Shown: positions 7,879 through 16,779 of the stretch, in pieces
Layout of the letters: every line of letters begins with the position of its first letter
Position numbering within the stretch: the stretch's first letter is position 1
Assembly: GCA_963829725.1 (NCBI GenBank)
Contig: CAWHJW010000017.1
Span: forward strand, 62,001 to 126,000
Source of the DNA: RYN-230 sp963829725
GTDB taxonomy: Bacteria > Actinomycetota > Actinomycetes > Streptosporangiales > Streptosporangiaceae
Direction: 5' to 3'
Length of the DNA stretch: 64,000 bases
Translations under genes and position numbers: made by a program
Notes under the pieces: model-generated
Told to the model about the DNA's origin: nothing
What the model saw: only the letters and a program-made list of their open reading frames with translations
Databases searched by the model: none

Positions 7879-8855
7879 AGGCCGATGTGCGCCATGAACT
7901 CCGCCGGGTAGCGTTCCCCGGCCGCCCCGCCGGCGGGCACCGCGACCTCCAGCGCGGCCAGGTCCTCCGGGGTCAGCTGGAGCTGCGCCGCGGCCGCGTT
8001 CTGCTCCAGGTAGGAGCGGCGCTTGGTGCCGGGGATGGCCACGATGTCCTCGCCCTGGGCCAGTACCCAGGCGATGGCCAGCTGGGCGGGCGTCACGTCC
8101 CGGGCCGCGGCCAGCTGGGCCACCCGGGCCGAGCTGGCCAGGTTACGGGCGTAGTTCTCGCCCTGGAACCGGGGGGCCCGGGACCGGAAGTCGGCCGAGC
8201 TGAGGCCGTCCCCGGCCGCCAGGGTCCCGGTCAGCAGGCCCCGGCCGAGCGGGCTGTAGGACACCAGGCCGATGCCGAGGTCGCAGAGCAGCGGCAGCAG
8301 CTCGTCCTCGGGTTCCCGGCGCAGCAGCGAGTACTCGTACTGCGCGGCGGCGATCGGGTGCACGGCGTGGGCCCGGGCCAGCGTCGCGGGTGCCGCCTCG
8401 GAGATGCCCAGGAACCGGGCCTTGCCCGCCTGGACCAGTTCGCTCAGCGCGCCCCAGGTGTCCTCGATGGGCACGGCCGGGTCCACCCGGTGCTGGTAGT
8501 AGAGGTCGATGTGGTCGGTGCCGAGGCGCTGCAGGGACGCGTCGCACGCTTCCCGCACGTACTCCGGGCGGCCGTTGACGGTCCCGCTGCCGTCCGGCCG
8601 CCGCTGGTTACCGAACTTGGTGGCCAGCACCACCTCGTCGCGGCGGCCTTGGAGGGCCCGGCCCACCAGCTGCTCGTTGACGTACGGCCCGTACGCATCG
8701 GCCGTGTCCAGCAAGGTGACCCCGATGTCCAGGGCGCGGCGGATGGTGGCCACCGACTCCTCGTCGTCCGGGGTGCCGTACGACTGGCTCATCCCCATGC
8801 AGCCGAGCCCGATTTCACTCACGGTCAGCCCCCGGCCGAGCGTGCGCATCCGCAT
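7875..8855 (-). CDS. Aldo/keto reductase
   Basis: A (beta/alpha)8 NADPH-dependent oxidoreductase of 326 residues. The catalytic tetrad is visible: Asp in LLDTADAYG, Tyr just after it, Lys in VLATKFGNQ and His in DLYYQHRVD. The C-terminal coenzyme-binding segment is AIPGTKRRSYLEQN. It resembles the AKR13/YajO-like group, which acts on various aldehydes and ketones. First gene of the amino-sugar operon; it may reduce a sugar-derived carbonyl, but the link is positional. ATG at 8855 preferred; another ATG lies two codons in. Confidence 0.88.
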   Translation of the reverse strand: MRMRTLGRGLTVSEIGLGCMGMSQSYGTPDDEESVATIRRALDIGVTLLDTADAYGPYVNEQLVGRALQGRRDEVVLATKFGNQRRPDGSGTVNGRPEYVREACDASLQRLGTDHIDLYYQHRVDPAVPIEDTWGALSELVQAGKARFLGISEAAPATLARAHAVHPIAAAQYEYSLLRREPEDELLPLLCDLGIGLVSYSPLGRGLLTGTLAAGDGLSSADFRSRAPRFQGENYARNLASSARVAQLAAARDVTPAQLAIAWVLAQGEDIVAIPGTKRRSYLEQNAAAAQLQLTPEDLAALEVAVPAGGAAGERYPAEFMAHIGL

Positions 8856-8999
8856 CAGTTGCTGCCCTTCCGAAAGGGTCCGTGGCCGGGGCCAGATTAC
8901 TAAGCACTGAATGTCCCCGTCCGGGGTGGGGCAGGGTGGGGAGGGGCTGTCATGATGAACGGACCGCGTAGGGGTACCCAGGCGGGGGAGGATCAGCAC

Positions 9000-10676
9000 A
9001 TGCCTGCATTCGACGTCGTCGTGCTCGGCGGGGGGACCTCCGGGATGCTCATCGCCACGGAGGTGGCCCGGGCGGGCCGGTCCACCGCCCTGGTGGAGGC
9101 CGGGCTGGTCGGCGGCGAGGCGCCGTACCTCGCCGACATGCCGTCCAAGTCACTGCAACAGTCGGCCCGGCGCGGCGAGACCTGGGAGCACGCCGTGGCC
9201 CGCCGCGACGAGATGGCCGGGCACCTGGTGGACACGGTGGCCACCGCCCGGCTCGCTGAGGCCGGGGTGACGCTGCTGCGCGGCACCGGCCGGATCACCA
9301 AGCCCGGCACGGTGCTGGTGCAGCCGAACCGCATGCCGGGCGTCCGGGTCACCGGCGGCCCGGTGAACCTGCACTACCGGGACCTGGTGCTGGCCACCGG
9401 CAGCGAGCCGGTGGCGCCTCCGGTGGAGGGCCTCACCGACGTGCCGACCTGGACCAGCGCGGAGGCACTGACCTGCCCGGACCTGCCCCGGCGGCTGGTC
9501 GTGCTGGGCGCCGGGCCGGTAGGCTGCGAGCTGGCCCAGATCTACGCCGCCTTCGGCTCCCAGGTCACGCTGCTGGACGGCGAGCCGCACGTGCTGCCGG
9601 GCGAAGCCCCGTTCACTGGCGAGATCCTCGGTGACGCACTGCGCCGGACCGGGGTGGACCTGCGGCTCGGCTCGCCGGTGGTGAAGGCGGAGACCACCGA
9701 CACCGGCCTCGCGCTCACCCTGGCCGACGGGTCCCGGATCGAGGCGGACCGGGTGCTGCTGGCCACCGGCCGCCGCCCCCGGGTCAGCGGGCTCGGGCTG
9801 GACGCGCTGGACCTGGAGCCGGGCGCGGCGCTGCCACTGGACGAAACGTGCCGGATGCTGCTGCCCGCCCCGGCCCCGGCCCGGCCGGGCAGCCGGAAGA
9901 CCCCGGCCCGGATCTGGGCGGCGGGCGACGTCACCGCGGTCGCCCCGTACACGCACACCGCCCGCTACCAGGCACGGATCGTGGCCGCCAACATCCTGGG
10001 CGGGAACCGCTGCGCCGACTACCGTGCCGTGCCGCGCACGGTCTATACGTCACCCTCGGTGTACGCGGTCGGGATGTCGCCTTCGCTCGCCGCGGCGAGC
10101 GGGGTGGACCTGGTGACGGTCAGCTTCGACCTGGCCGAGACGGCCCGGGCCACCGTGGAGGACGACGACCGGGGCCGGGTGGAGTTGTACGCGGACGCCG
10201 GCCGCGACGACATGCTGGTCGGCGCGGCCGCGGTCGGCCCGTACGCCGAGGAGTGGATGGGCGAGGTGACGCTGGCCATCCGGGCCGGGGTCCCGCTCGA
10301 CGTGCTCGCCGACGTGGTGCATGCCTTCCCGACCTACGGTGAGGCCATCGGGACGCCCCTGCGCGGGCTCGCCGAGCGGGGCGCGGCCGCGGCGGAACCG
10401 GCCGGGCAGGAACCGGCGGAATCGGGGGACCTGGTCCCCGGGGAACCACCGGCGGCCGAGCCAGCGACGGCCGGGCCCATGGTGGCAGCGCCGCCGGCGG
10501 ACGCCGTGCCCGCGGCACCCGCCGCCGGCGCGGGACCAGCCGTCGAGCCGCCGCCGGAGCAGCCGCCCGCGGGCAAGACCGTCCTGGGGGGGTCCGCGAT
10601 GGTGGCACAATCCCCTGTGCCGGGGAACGCGGTTCCGGAGACCGCAGGGGCCCCGCGGGAGATGGGTGGCCGATGA
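9000..10676 (+). CDS. Dihydrolipoamide-dehydrogenase-like flavoprotein lacking the redox cysteines
   Basis: A pyridine-nucleotide disulfide oxidoreductase by fold: FAD-binding VVLGGGTSGMLIA at residue 6, central NAD(P)-binding LVVLGAGPVGCELAQIYAAFG, FAD-binding RIWAAGDVTAVAPYTH, and a dimerisation domain with AFPTYGEA. Family members carry two redox-active cysteines just before PSK; here the segment reads GGEAPYLADMPSKSL with neither cysteine. It therefore cannot run the usual disulfide chemistry and may act as an NAD(P)H:quinone or diaphorase-type enzyme. The last 90 or so residues are an Ala/Pro-rich tail. The ATG at 9000 is preferred because of GGGGAGGA upstream. Confidence 0.85.
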   Translation: MPAFDVVVLGGGTSGMLIATEVARAGRSTALVEAGLVGGEAPYLADMPSKSLQQSARRGETWEHAVARRDEMAGHLVDTVATARLAEAGVTLLRGTGRITKPGTVLVQPNRMPGVRVTGGPVNLHYRDLVLATGSEPVAPPVEGLTDVPTWTSAEALTCPDLPRRLVVLGAGPVGCELAQIYAAFGSQVTLLDGEPHVLPGEAPFTGEILGDALRRTGVDLRLGSPVVKAETTDTGLALTLADGSRIEADRVLLATGRRPRVSGLGLDALDLEPGAALPLDETCRMLLPAPAPARPGSRKTPARIWAAGDVTAVAPYTHTARYQARIVAANILGGNRCADYRAVPRTVYTSPSVYAVGMSPSLAAASGVDLVTVSFDLAETARATVEDDDRGRVELYADAGRDDMLVGAAAVGPYAEEWMGEVTLAIRAGVPLDVLADVVHAFPTYGEAIGTPLRGLAERGAAAAEPAGQEPAESGDLVPGEPPAAEPATAGPMVAAPPADAVPAAPAAGAGPAVEPPPEQPPAGKTVLGGSAMVAQSPVPGNAVPETAGAPREMGGR

Positions 10677-10873
10677 GCGACGTCAACTGGGACTCCAGCG
10701 AAGATATCGAGGCGCCGGTGGACGATGCGGTGCAGCAGCATCAGCCGCTGGCCGGCGAGTCCGACGAGCCGGAAGCACCCGGGAATTTCGACCTGCCGGC
10801 CGAGGCGGACGAGGCCGACGCGGCCGAGCAGCACATCGAGATCGAGGGCGACGACGAGGACAGTTACCGCTGA
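10673..10873 (+). CDS. Small acidic protein
   Basis: A 66-residue, strongly acidic polypeptide (EADEADAAEQHIEIEGDDED at the C-terminal end), presumably disordered. Its ATG overlaps the stop of the flavoprotein gene as ATGA, so it is translationally coupled to it. I do not recognise a family. It could be an interaction partner of the flavoprotein. Confidence 0.55.
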   Translation: MSDVNWDSSEDIEAPVDDAVQQHQPLAGESDEPEAPGNFDLPAEADEADAAEQHIEIEGDDEDSYR

Positions 10874-10999
10874 CGGGCGGGCAGGTGGCCAGGAGGCCGG
10901 ACGCAGTTACCCTCTGTTACCCGTCTCGATGGACTGATGCGGTCGTAGGATGGCCTGCATCTGGTGGATTTGCCGCCGGCAGTTGCATCGGAGAGTCTC

Positions 11000-11620
11000 G
11001 TGACAGCAACACCGCAGGCCCGTACGGCCGGTACGCGGTTGCCGAGGCCCGCCCGGCGCCGGCAGCTGCTGGGGGCCGCCCAGGAGGTCTTCGTCGCGCA
11101 GGGATACCACGCGGCGGCGATGGATGAGATAGCGGAGCGGGCCGGGGTCAGCAAGCCGGTGCTGTACCAGCACTTCCCGGGCAAACTTGACCTCTACCTG
11201 GCCCTGCTGGATGAGAGCGTCGAGGCGCTGACCGAGACGATCCGCACCGCGCTCGCCTCCACGACCGACAACAAGCAGCGGGTCAGTGCCACGTTCCAGG
11301 CGTTCTTCGACTTCGTCAGCGGTGCCGGGGAGGCATTCCGGCTCGTATTCCAGTCCGACCTGCGCAACGAGCCGGCCGTGCGGGACCGCCTCGACGCGAC
11401 CATGCGGGTGCACGCGGAGATGATCAGCGAAATCATCCGGGAGGACGCTGGCATCGGCGACGCGGAGGCACATCTGCTCGGCATCGGCCTGGTCGGCATG
11501 GCCCAGATCAGCGCGACCTACTGGCTGAGCACCGGCCGGTCGATTCCCAAGGACGCCGCCGAGGAACTGATGGCCCGGCTGGCCTGGCGCGGCATCAGCG
11601 GCTGGCCGCGCACGGCATAA
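11000..11620 (+). CDS. TetR-family transcriptional regulator
   Basis: 206 residues. The N-terminal helix-turn-helix spans roughly residues 18-65 (RRRQLLGAAQEVFVAQGY, then MDEIAERAGVSKPVLYQHFP), followed by an all-helical ligand-binding domain. GTG at 11000 is preceded by GGAGAG at ideal spacing; an in-frame ATG 12 codons upstream is less likely. Both neighbouring genes have the same orientation. The ligand is unknown. Confidence 0.88.
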   Translation: MTATPQARTAGTRLPRPARRRQLLGAAQEVFVAQGYHAAAMDEIAERAGVSKPVLYQHFPGKLDLYLALLDESVEALTETIRTALASTTDNKQRVSATFQAFFDFVSGAGEAFRLVFQSDLRNEPAVRDRLDATMRVHAEMISEIIREDAGIGDAEAHLLGIGLVGMAQISATYWLSTGRSIPKDAAEELMARLAWRGISGWPRTA

Positions 11621-11788
11621 GCTCTGCTGGCCCGGGCGGACGGCCCCCGGACCCCCGCGCCGTGCCGGGGAGGGCTTACGCACACCCGCCCTTTCGCTGG
11701 GGGCGTACCGGGATGGGCCGCGGATCGCGCCCCGGCCGGGACGGCACCCGTTAGCCTCTGAGCAGTTCGGCCGAGGAGAGGTAGAGCC

Positions 11789-12019
11789 GTGGAAGTCAAG
11801 ATCGGGATCCAGTCCATCCCGCGGGAACTCGTGCTGGAGACCAAGGCCTCCGCCGATGAGGTTCAGCGGCTGCTGGCCGAGGCGCTGTCCGCCGACGGGA
11901 GTGGGCTGTTCGTGCTGCCCGACGACCGGGGCAGCAAGTTCCTGGTGCCCGCCGACAAGATCGCGTACGTGGAATTCGCCGGGGCGGAGCAGCGGCGGGT
12001 CGGCTTCGGCAGCCTGTGA
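11789..12019 (+). CDS. DUF3107 family protein
   Basis: A 76-residue protein starting MEVKIGIQSIPREL with ASADEVQRLL and FLVPADKIAYVEFAG, the layout of the actinobacterial DUF3107 family. GTG start after GAGGAGAGG. It ends exactly where the convergent ferritin-like gene ends; the pairing of these two families next to a DEAD-box helicase is common in actinomycetes. Function unknown. Confidence 0.85.
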   Translation: MEVKIGIQSIPRELVLETKASADEVQRLLAEALSADGSGLFVLPDDRGSKFLVPADKIAYVEFAGAEQRRVGFGSL

Positions 12020-12724
12020 TCAGCTGCTGAGTCCCAGTGCGGCCATCCGCGCCGCGTGCGCGTCGGCGATCTGGGCCAGCATCCGGCCGATGTCACCGAG
12101 GTCGGCGGCAGGGCCGCCGTCCTCCCCCGTGCCGCCGGAGGACAGCAGGCCGGCCAGTGAGCGCCGGTCGGTCACCACCCGGTACGCCTGGGCCAGCGCC
12201 TCGCCCACCAGCCGCCGGGCCCAGAGCGCGAGCCGGCCGCCCACCTGCGGGTCGGCCGTGATCGCCGCACGGACCCGGGCGATCACGAACTCGGCGTGCC
12301 CAGTGTCACCCAGCACCGCGAGCACCAGGTCCCGGGTCTGCGGGTCCACCACCTGCGCCACGGCCCGGTAGAAGTCCGCCGCGATCCCGTCGCCGACGTA
12401 CGCCTTGACCAGCCCCTCCAGCCAGTCCGCGGGGGCGGTGCGGGCGTGGAAGGCGTCCAGCGCCGGGGCGAACGGCAGCATCACCTGATCTGGCACGCCG
12501 TCCAGCGCGGAGATCCGCTCGCAAAGCAGCCGGAAGTGGCCGAACTCAGCCACCGCCATCCCGCCCAGCGCCGCCTTGTCCGCGAGCGACGGCGCCAGCG
12601 CGGCATCCTCGGACAGCCGGAAGAAGGCGATCAGCTCAGCGTAGGCGAGCAGGCCGAGCAGGTCGAGCACGCCCTCGCGGCGCTCACCCTCGGGCGCGGC
12701 GTTGCGCCCTGGCGCTTCGGTCAC
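12020..12724 (-). CDS. Ferritin-like fold protein (MiaE-related)
   Basis: A 234-residue all-helical protein with glutamates and histidines spaced as in a ferritin-like di-iron bundle: LLAYAELIAFFRL, MAVAEFGHFRLLCERI, GDGIAADFYRAVA, and LGDTGHAEFVIARV. The pattern E...ExxH twice is suggestive of a di-iron site like that of the tRNA hydroxylase MiaE. Start is the GTG at 12724, because the longer frame upstream has no homology. Converges tail to tail with DUF3107 with no gap. Confidence 0.75.
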   Translation of the reverse strand: MTEAPGRNAAPEGERREGVLDLLGLLAYAELIAFFRLSEDAALAPSLADKAALGGMAVAEFGHFRLLCERISALDGVPDQVMLPFAPALDAFHARTAPADWLEGLVKAYVGDGIAADFYRAVAQVVDPQTRDLVLAVLGDTGHAEFVIARVRAAITADPQVGGRLALWARRLVGEALAQAYRVVTDRRSLAGLLSSGGTGEDGGPAADLGDIGRMLAQIADAHAARMAALGLSS

Positions 12725-12785
12725 CCGCGAAGCGTAACAACACCGGCCCCGCGCGGCGGTTCCCGCGCGGGGCGGGTCACGTTGG

Positions 12786-13003
12786 TACACTGCTTGCAGC
12801 ACTTGGCTGGGAATGCGGCAACCCCTTACCGCGTTGCTGCTGGCAGGAAGGCTCCAGGCGCCCTGAGTTGGCGCCCCGGATGGTCTGGGACGGACCGACC
12901 GGGAGCCGATGAACAGGTCCGCGGGGCCCAGGACGCGCGCATGGCGCAGCGACCGGACAGAGCGGGCCACTGACGGAAGCTGATTGAACTGACAACGCAC
13001 ACC
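12786..13003 (+). promoter_or_regulatory. Promoter and long leader of the DEAD-box helicase gene
   Basis: A TACACT hexamer at 12786-12791 is a plausible -10 element, which would give a leader of about 200 bases before the helicase start. The leader holds GGCGCC...GGCGCC (around 12855-12875) and several other pairable segments and no convincing ORF. DEAD-box helicase mRNAs in other bacteria often have long structured leaders that control expression in the cold; that role is inferred. Confidence 0.4.
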
Positions 13004-14587
13004 TTGACGTCGCCCCTAGCGGAGCCGCCGGCGGACGAAGATCCGGCGGCCACCGCTCCCTCCGATATCCAGACTTTCCGCGAACTCGGCGTGGCCGAGC
13101 CCATCTGCGCCTCCCTTGAGGCCGCGGGAATCCGCTCTCCCTTCCCGATCCAGGCCCTCGCGGTGCCGATCGGCCTGGCGGGCCACGACATCATCGGCCA
13201 GGCCCGGACCGGGACGGGCAAGACCCTCGCGTTCGGTATCCCGCTGCTGCAGCAGGTCGCCGCCGCCCCGGCCAGCCGCCCCTCCGCGCCCGCCGCCCTG
13301 GTCGTGGTACCCACCCGGGAACTCGCCGGCCAGGTCGCCCAGGACCTCCGGGAAACGGGCCAGGCCCTGGGAGCCCGGGTGGTCACCGTTTACGGCGGCC
13401 GGGCGTACGAGCCGCAGATCGATGCGCTGCGGGCCACGGTGGACATCGTGGTCGGCACCCCCGGGCGGCTGCTCGACCTGGCCGGGCAGGGCCATCTCGA
13501 TCTCTCCGCGATGCGCTCCCTGGTGCTGGACGAGGCCGACAAGATGCTCGATCTCGGGTTCCTGCCCGATGTGGAGCGGATCCTGGAGCTCACCCCGCCC
13601 GGGCGGCAGACCATGCTGTTCTCCGCCACCATGCCGGGTGACGTGGTCACCCTGGCCCGGCGGCACCTGAACCGGCCGCTGCATGTCCGGGCCGAGCACG
13701 GCAACGAGCCGGACCTGGTCCCGCTGACCGTGCAGCACGTGTTCCGTGCGCACCAGATGGACAAGATCGAGATGCTGGCGCGCATCCTGCAGGCCAACGG
13801 CCGCGGGCTGAGCATGGTGTTCTGCCGGACCAAGCGGTCCGCGGACCAGGTGGCCGAGGCCCTGACCACCCGCGGCTTCGCCGCGGCGGCGGTGCACGGG
13901 GACCTGGGCCAGGGCCAGCGGGAGCGGGCGATGCGGGCGTTCCGCAGCGGCAAGATCGACGTGCTGGTGGCCACCGACGTGGCAGCCCGCGGGCTGGACG
14001 TGGACGACGTCACGCACGTGATCAACTACGAGTGCCCGGAAGACGACAAGGCCTACCTGCACCGGACCGGCCGGACCGGGCGAGCGGGGCGGGACGGCAT
14101 CGCGGTCACGTTCGTGGACTGGCGCGACATGCCCCGGTGGAAGCTCATCAACGAGGCGCTCGGCATGGGCCAGCCCGAGCCGCCGGAGACGTACTCCACC
14201 TCGGAGCACCTGTACGCCATGCTGGACATCCCCGCCGGGGTCAAAGGCACGCTGCCCCGGGCCAGCCGGGGCCGGGCGGGCCTGGAGGCAGAGGAACTCG
14301 AGGACATCGGCGAGACCGGGCGGTCCCGCAGCCCGGCCCCGCGCCGGCCGGCGCGCAGTGACCAGCCCGCCCGCAAGCCGCGGGTCCGCAAGCGGACCCG
14401 GGGGGGCGTCACCGTCCACGGGACCGGTGACGCGGCCGAGCCGGCCACCACGCGCGGGAACGGGCCGCGCGGCGGCACCGGCCAGCAGGAGGCGGCCAGG
14501 GACGGTGACGCGGCCCAGGCGCAGCCACGGCGGCGCCGCCGCCGGCGGCGCTCCGGGCGCGGCACGGGTGAGAGCGCAGCCAGCTAG
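13004..14587 (+). CDS. DEAD-box ATP-dependent RNA helicase
   Basis: 527 residues with all helicase motifs: Q motif FPIQ, motif I ARTGTGKT, Ia PTRELAGQ, II (DEAD) VLDEADKMLD, III FSATMPG, IV MVFCRTKRSA, V VATDVAARGLDVDDV, VI YLHRTGRTGRAG. The C-terminus is a long basic tail (RKRTRGGV, then PRRRRRRRRSGRG) likely to bind RNA nonspecifically. Acts in RNA remodelling, ribosome assembly or mRNA decay. The start codon is uncertain: TTG at 13004 is used; a near-cognate CTG eight codons upstream is in frame too. Confidence 0.92.
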   Translation: MTSPLAEPPADEDPAATAPSDIQTFRELGVAEPICASLEAAGIRSPFPIQALAVPIGLAGHDIIGQARTGTGKTLAFGIPLLQQVAAAPASRPSAPAALVVVPTRELAGQVAQDLRETGQALGARVVTVYGGRAYEPQIDALRATVDIVVGTPGRLLDLAGQGHLDLSAMRSLVLDEADKMLDLGFLPDVERILELTPPGRQTMLFSATMPGDVVTLARRHLNRPLHVRAEHGNEPDLVPLTVQHVFRAHQMDKIEMLARILQANGRGLSMVFCRTKRSADQVAEALTTRGFAAAAVHGDLGQGQRERAMRAFRSGKIDVLVATDVAARGLDVDDVTHVINYECPEDDKAYLHRTGRTGRAGRDGIAVTFVDWRDMPRWKLINEALGMGQPEPPETYSTSEHLYAMLDIPAGVKGTLPRASRGRAGLEAEELEDIGETGRSRSPAPRRPARSDQPARKPRVRKRTRGGVTVHGTGDAAEPATTRGNGPRGGTGQQEAARDGDAAQAQPRRRRRRRRSGRGTGESAAS

Positions 14588-14652
14588 CGAATTCCACGGC
14601 GGATCCCAGGATTCGGCAAGCCGGTGTAGGGCGGAATCCGGGCAACCGTGGG

Positions 14653-14658
14653 TAGGCT
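14653..14658 (+). promoter_or_regulatory. -10 element for a probably leaderless gene
   Basis: TAGGCT lies eight bases before the GTG of the alpha/beta hydrolase gene and no ribosome binding site is present between, so transcription probably starts at or next to the start codon. Confidence 0.45.
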
Positions 14659-14666
14659 GGCCGCCT

Positions 14667-15581
14667 GTGAGCACACCCACTACCCTCCATCTGCCCTCCG
14701 GGGTACAGCGGCGGACCATCGAAACCAGTCGCGGCGCGTTTGCCGCGCTGGAGGCCCTCCCGGTCCATGGCGTGCACGAACGGCAGCCGGCACTGCTCGT
14801 CCCGGGCTACACCGGGAGCAAAGAGGATTTCCTGCTGATCCTGCAGGCGCTCGCGGCGCCTGGGCGCCGGGTGGTCTGCATCGACATGCGCGGCCAGTTC
14901 GAGACGCCGGGCGGCGACGACCCGGCCGAGTACCGGCTGGACGCGCTCGCCGCCGACGTCGCCGCGATCGCGGACCAGCTTGGCCCCGGCCCGGAGGACA
15001 AAGGGCTTCACCTCCTCGGCCACTCCCTCGGCGGCCTGGTAGCCCGCGAGACGCTCTTGGCCGGCACGCCCGGGGTCACATCGCTGACCCTGATGAGTTC
15101 CGGGCCCGGGGCCCTCACCGGGCCGCGCTCGGTGATCCTGCAGGCCCTGCTCACCGAGCTGAATGGAACCGCCCCCGGCGCCCTGCGGGCCGAGGTGGAG
15201 CGCATCTGGGAGACCCGGCTGGAACCGGAGGCAGTAGCCGGCGGGGTGCCCACGGAAATCATCGACTTCCTGCGCACCCGGCTGCTGCACAGCAGCCCGA
15301 TGGGCCTGCGCGCCATGGGCGAGGCGCTGCTCGGCTGCCCGGACCGTGTCCAGGCCCTGGCGGATCTGGACGGCCTGCCGTTCATGGTGGTCTACGGAGA
15401 GAACGACGACGCGTGGGAGCCCGCCGCCCAGGAGGACATGGCGGCCCGGCTCGGCGCCCAGCGGGTCTGCATCCCGGCCGCCGCCCACTCCCCCGCGGTG
15501 GAGGCACCGGATACGACCGCGAGCACGCTGACCGCGTTCTGGAACTCGGTGGAGTGCAGCCGGGCCCGGTCCAGGAAATAA
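14667..15581 (+). CDS. Alpha/beta-hydrolase
   Basis: 304 residues with the nucleophile elbow GHSLGG near residue 115, an oxyanion-hole region at LLVPGYTGSKEDFL, the acid in VVYGENDDAWEP and a late His in AAAHSPAVEAPD. A small esterase/lipase-like hydrolase; the substrate is unknown. The GTG at 14667 follows a -10 hexamer directly, so a leaderless transcript is likely. Confidence 0.85.
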   Translation: MSTPTTLHLPSGVQRRTIETSRGAFAALEALPVHGVHERQPALLVPGYTGSKEDFLLILQALAAPGRRVVCIDMRGQFETPGGDDPAEYRLDALAADVAAIADQLGPGPEDKGLHLLGHSLGGLVARETLLAGTPGVTSLTLMSSGPGALTGPRSVILQALLTELNGTAPGALRAEVERIWETRLEPEAVAGGVPTEIIDFLRTRLLHSSPMGLRAMGEALLGCPDRVQALADLDGLPFMVVYGENDDAWEPAAQEDMAARLGAQRVCIPAAAHSPAVEAPDTTASTLTAFWNSVECSRARSRK

Positions 15582-15681
15582 TCCGCAGGAGGCGTTCAGG
15601 CCTGCGTTCGGCCAGCAACGCCGGCCGCGGCGGCCGGTGCGGATCGTGCCGCCGGGCAGATCGAGGTAGGAGACTGTCCGC

Positions 15682-15906
15682 ATGGCGAGTTGCCGGATGC
15701 GGGGCTGCCTGTGGTTCGGGCGACCATGCCCGGACCCGGATCACAGCGAACCGCTCGGCCCCGTGATCTCGCCTGGGGGCCGGGTCGAGTACCTGTGCCG
15801 GACGTGCGGAGTGGTCGCGTCGCGCCCGATCGTCTGCTGCGGCAGCCTGACCGAGAGCTTCGCGGTGGTCACCGAGGCTCGGCCGGTCGCGCCTCCAGAT
15901 CCGTAG
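15682..15906 (+). CDS. Small cysteine-rich protein
   Basis: 74 residues with seven cysteines, including CRTCG and CCG pairs that could form a zinc ribbon. Preceded by GTAGGAGA at good distance from the ATG. The last 38 bases overlap the convergent RecB-like gene. Not recognised as a named family. Confidence 0.6.
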   Translation: MASCRMRGCLWFGRPCPDPDHSEPLGPVISPGGRVEYLCRTCGVVASRPIVCCGSLTESFAVVTEARPVAPPDP

Positions 15907-16774
15907 CCTGGCCGGCCAGGTCCAGGCCGTCCCAGGGACGGCGGGCCGGAGCCGCCGCCGAGCCCTCGGGGCACAGGGCCCGGAAATCACACCAGCCGCA
16001 GCCGGGGCCCGGGCTGGGCGGGAACACCTCATCCGGGCCGCCCGCGGGCAGCCCGGCCTTGTGCCGCTCGTCGGCGTCGGCGCACTCGGCGGCGATGTCC
16101 TCGGCGCGGCCCAGGTGCCGGTCCAGCGTGGCCTCGGTGTGTTCCCAGCCGTGCACGGTCCCGGTTGGCAGGTGATGCAGTTCCACCCGGTGACAGGGCC
16201 GGCGCAGCACCCGCCCCGCGGCGGTGGCGTACAGCGCCAGCGCCAGCGACGCGCGGGCGTCGTCGGAACTCAGCGGGCGCCGGCCGGTCTTGTAGTCTAC
16301 GACGACGAGGGTCCCGCCCTCCGCGGACGGCCGGTCATCGAGCCGGTCGATGCGCCCGGAGAAGGCGATCCGGGCGGTGCGCGCGGCGACGGTCCGCTCC
16401 ACCCCGGCCGGCTCGGCCGCCGGGTCCAGCCGGGCCACGTACTGCTCGACCATCTCGCGGGCCCGGTCGCGGGCGGCCGCCGACTGGGCGTCGCTCGCGA
16501 AGCCCTCGCTGATCCAGCCCCGGCCCAGTAAACCGGCCGCGGCGGGCACGGTCCGCTGACCCGGGGGCAGCCGCCACCATCCGGCCAGCGCGTTGTGCAC
16601 GCTCGCCCCCAGGCTGTTGTGCGCCCAGGCTGGCCCCTTCCGCGGGGCCGGGCGGTCCAGGTAGGTCATCCGGTACAGCCGCCGGCAGCCCAGCCAGGTG
16701 CTCAGCCGGGTCGGCGTGCACGGGTACAGACGGCGGGGCATGCCGTCCAGGCCGAGTTGCTCGCCGTGCAGCAC
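15869..16774 (-). CDS. RecB-family PD-(D/E)XK exonuclease with probable Fe-S cluster
   Basis: 301 residues. The nuclease core shows GASVHNAL, FSGRIDRLDD (Asp) and VVVDYKTGRRP (Asp and catalytic Lys), the PDDEXK arrangement of RecB/AddB/Cas4-like nucleases. A Cys in the N-terminal RLSTWLGCRRLY segment and three at the C-terminus (GCGWCDFRALC) match the four-cysteine iron-sulfur clamp of AddB/Cas4-type proteins. Likely DNA repair or end processing. No cas genes are present, so a CRISPR role is unlikely. It starts five bases after the MBL gene, so the two form an operon. Confidence 0.85.
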   Translation of the reverse strand: MLHGEQLGLDGMPRRLYPCTPTRLSTWLGCRRLYRMTYLDRPAPRKGPAWAHNSLGASVHNALAGWWRLPPGQRTVPAAAGLLGRGWISEGFASDAQSAAARDRAREMVEQYVARLDPAAEPAGVERTVAARTARIAFSGRIDRLDDRPSAEGGTLVVVDYKTGRRPLSSDDARASLALALYATAAGRVLRRPCHRVELHHLPTGTVHGWEHTEATLDRHLGRAEDIAAECADADERHKAGLPAGGPDEVFPPSPGPGCGWCDFRALCPEGSAAAPARRPWDGLDLAGQATDLEARPAEPR

Positions 16775-16779
16775 AGCGC

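Noticed and set aside
12777..12995. Small ORF (72 residues) in the helicase leader, minus strand
   Set aside because: No homology or translation signals; the region is better read as leader RNA.
15869..16774. Cas4 candidate
   Set aside because: The fold and cysteines fit, but no other cas genes or arrays are present and the partner is an MBL protein. Kept as a RecB-like nuclease.
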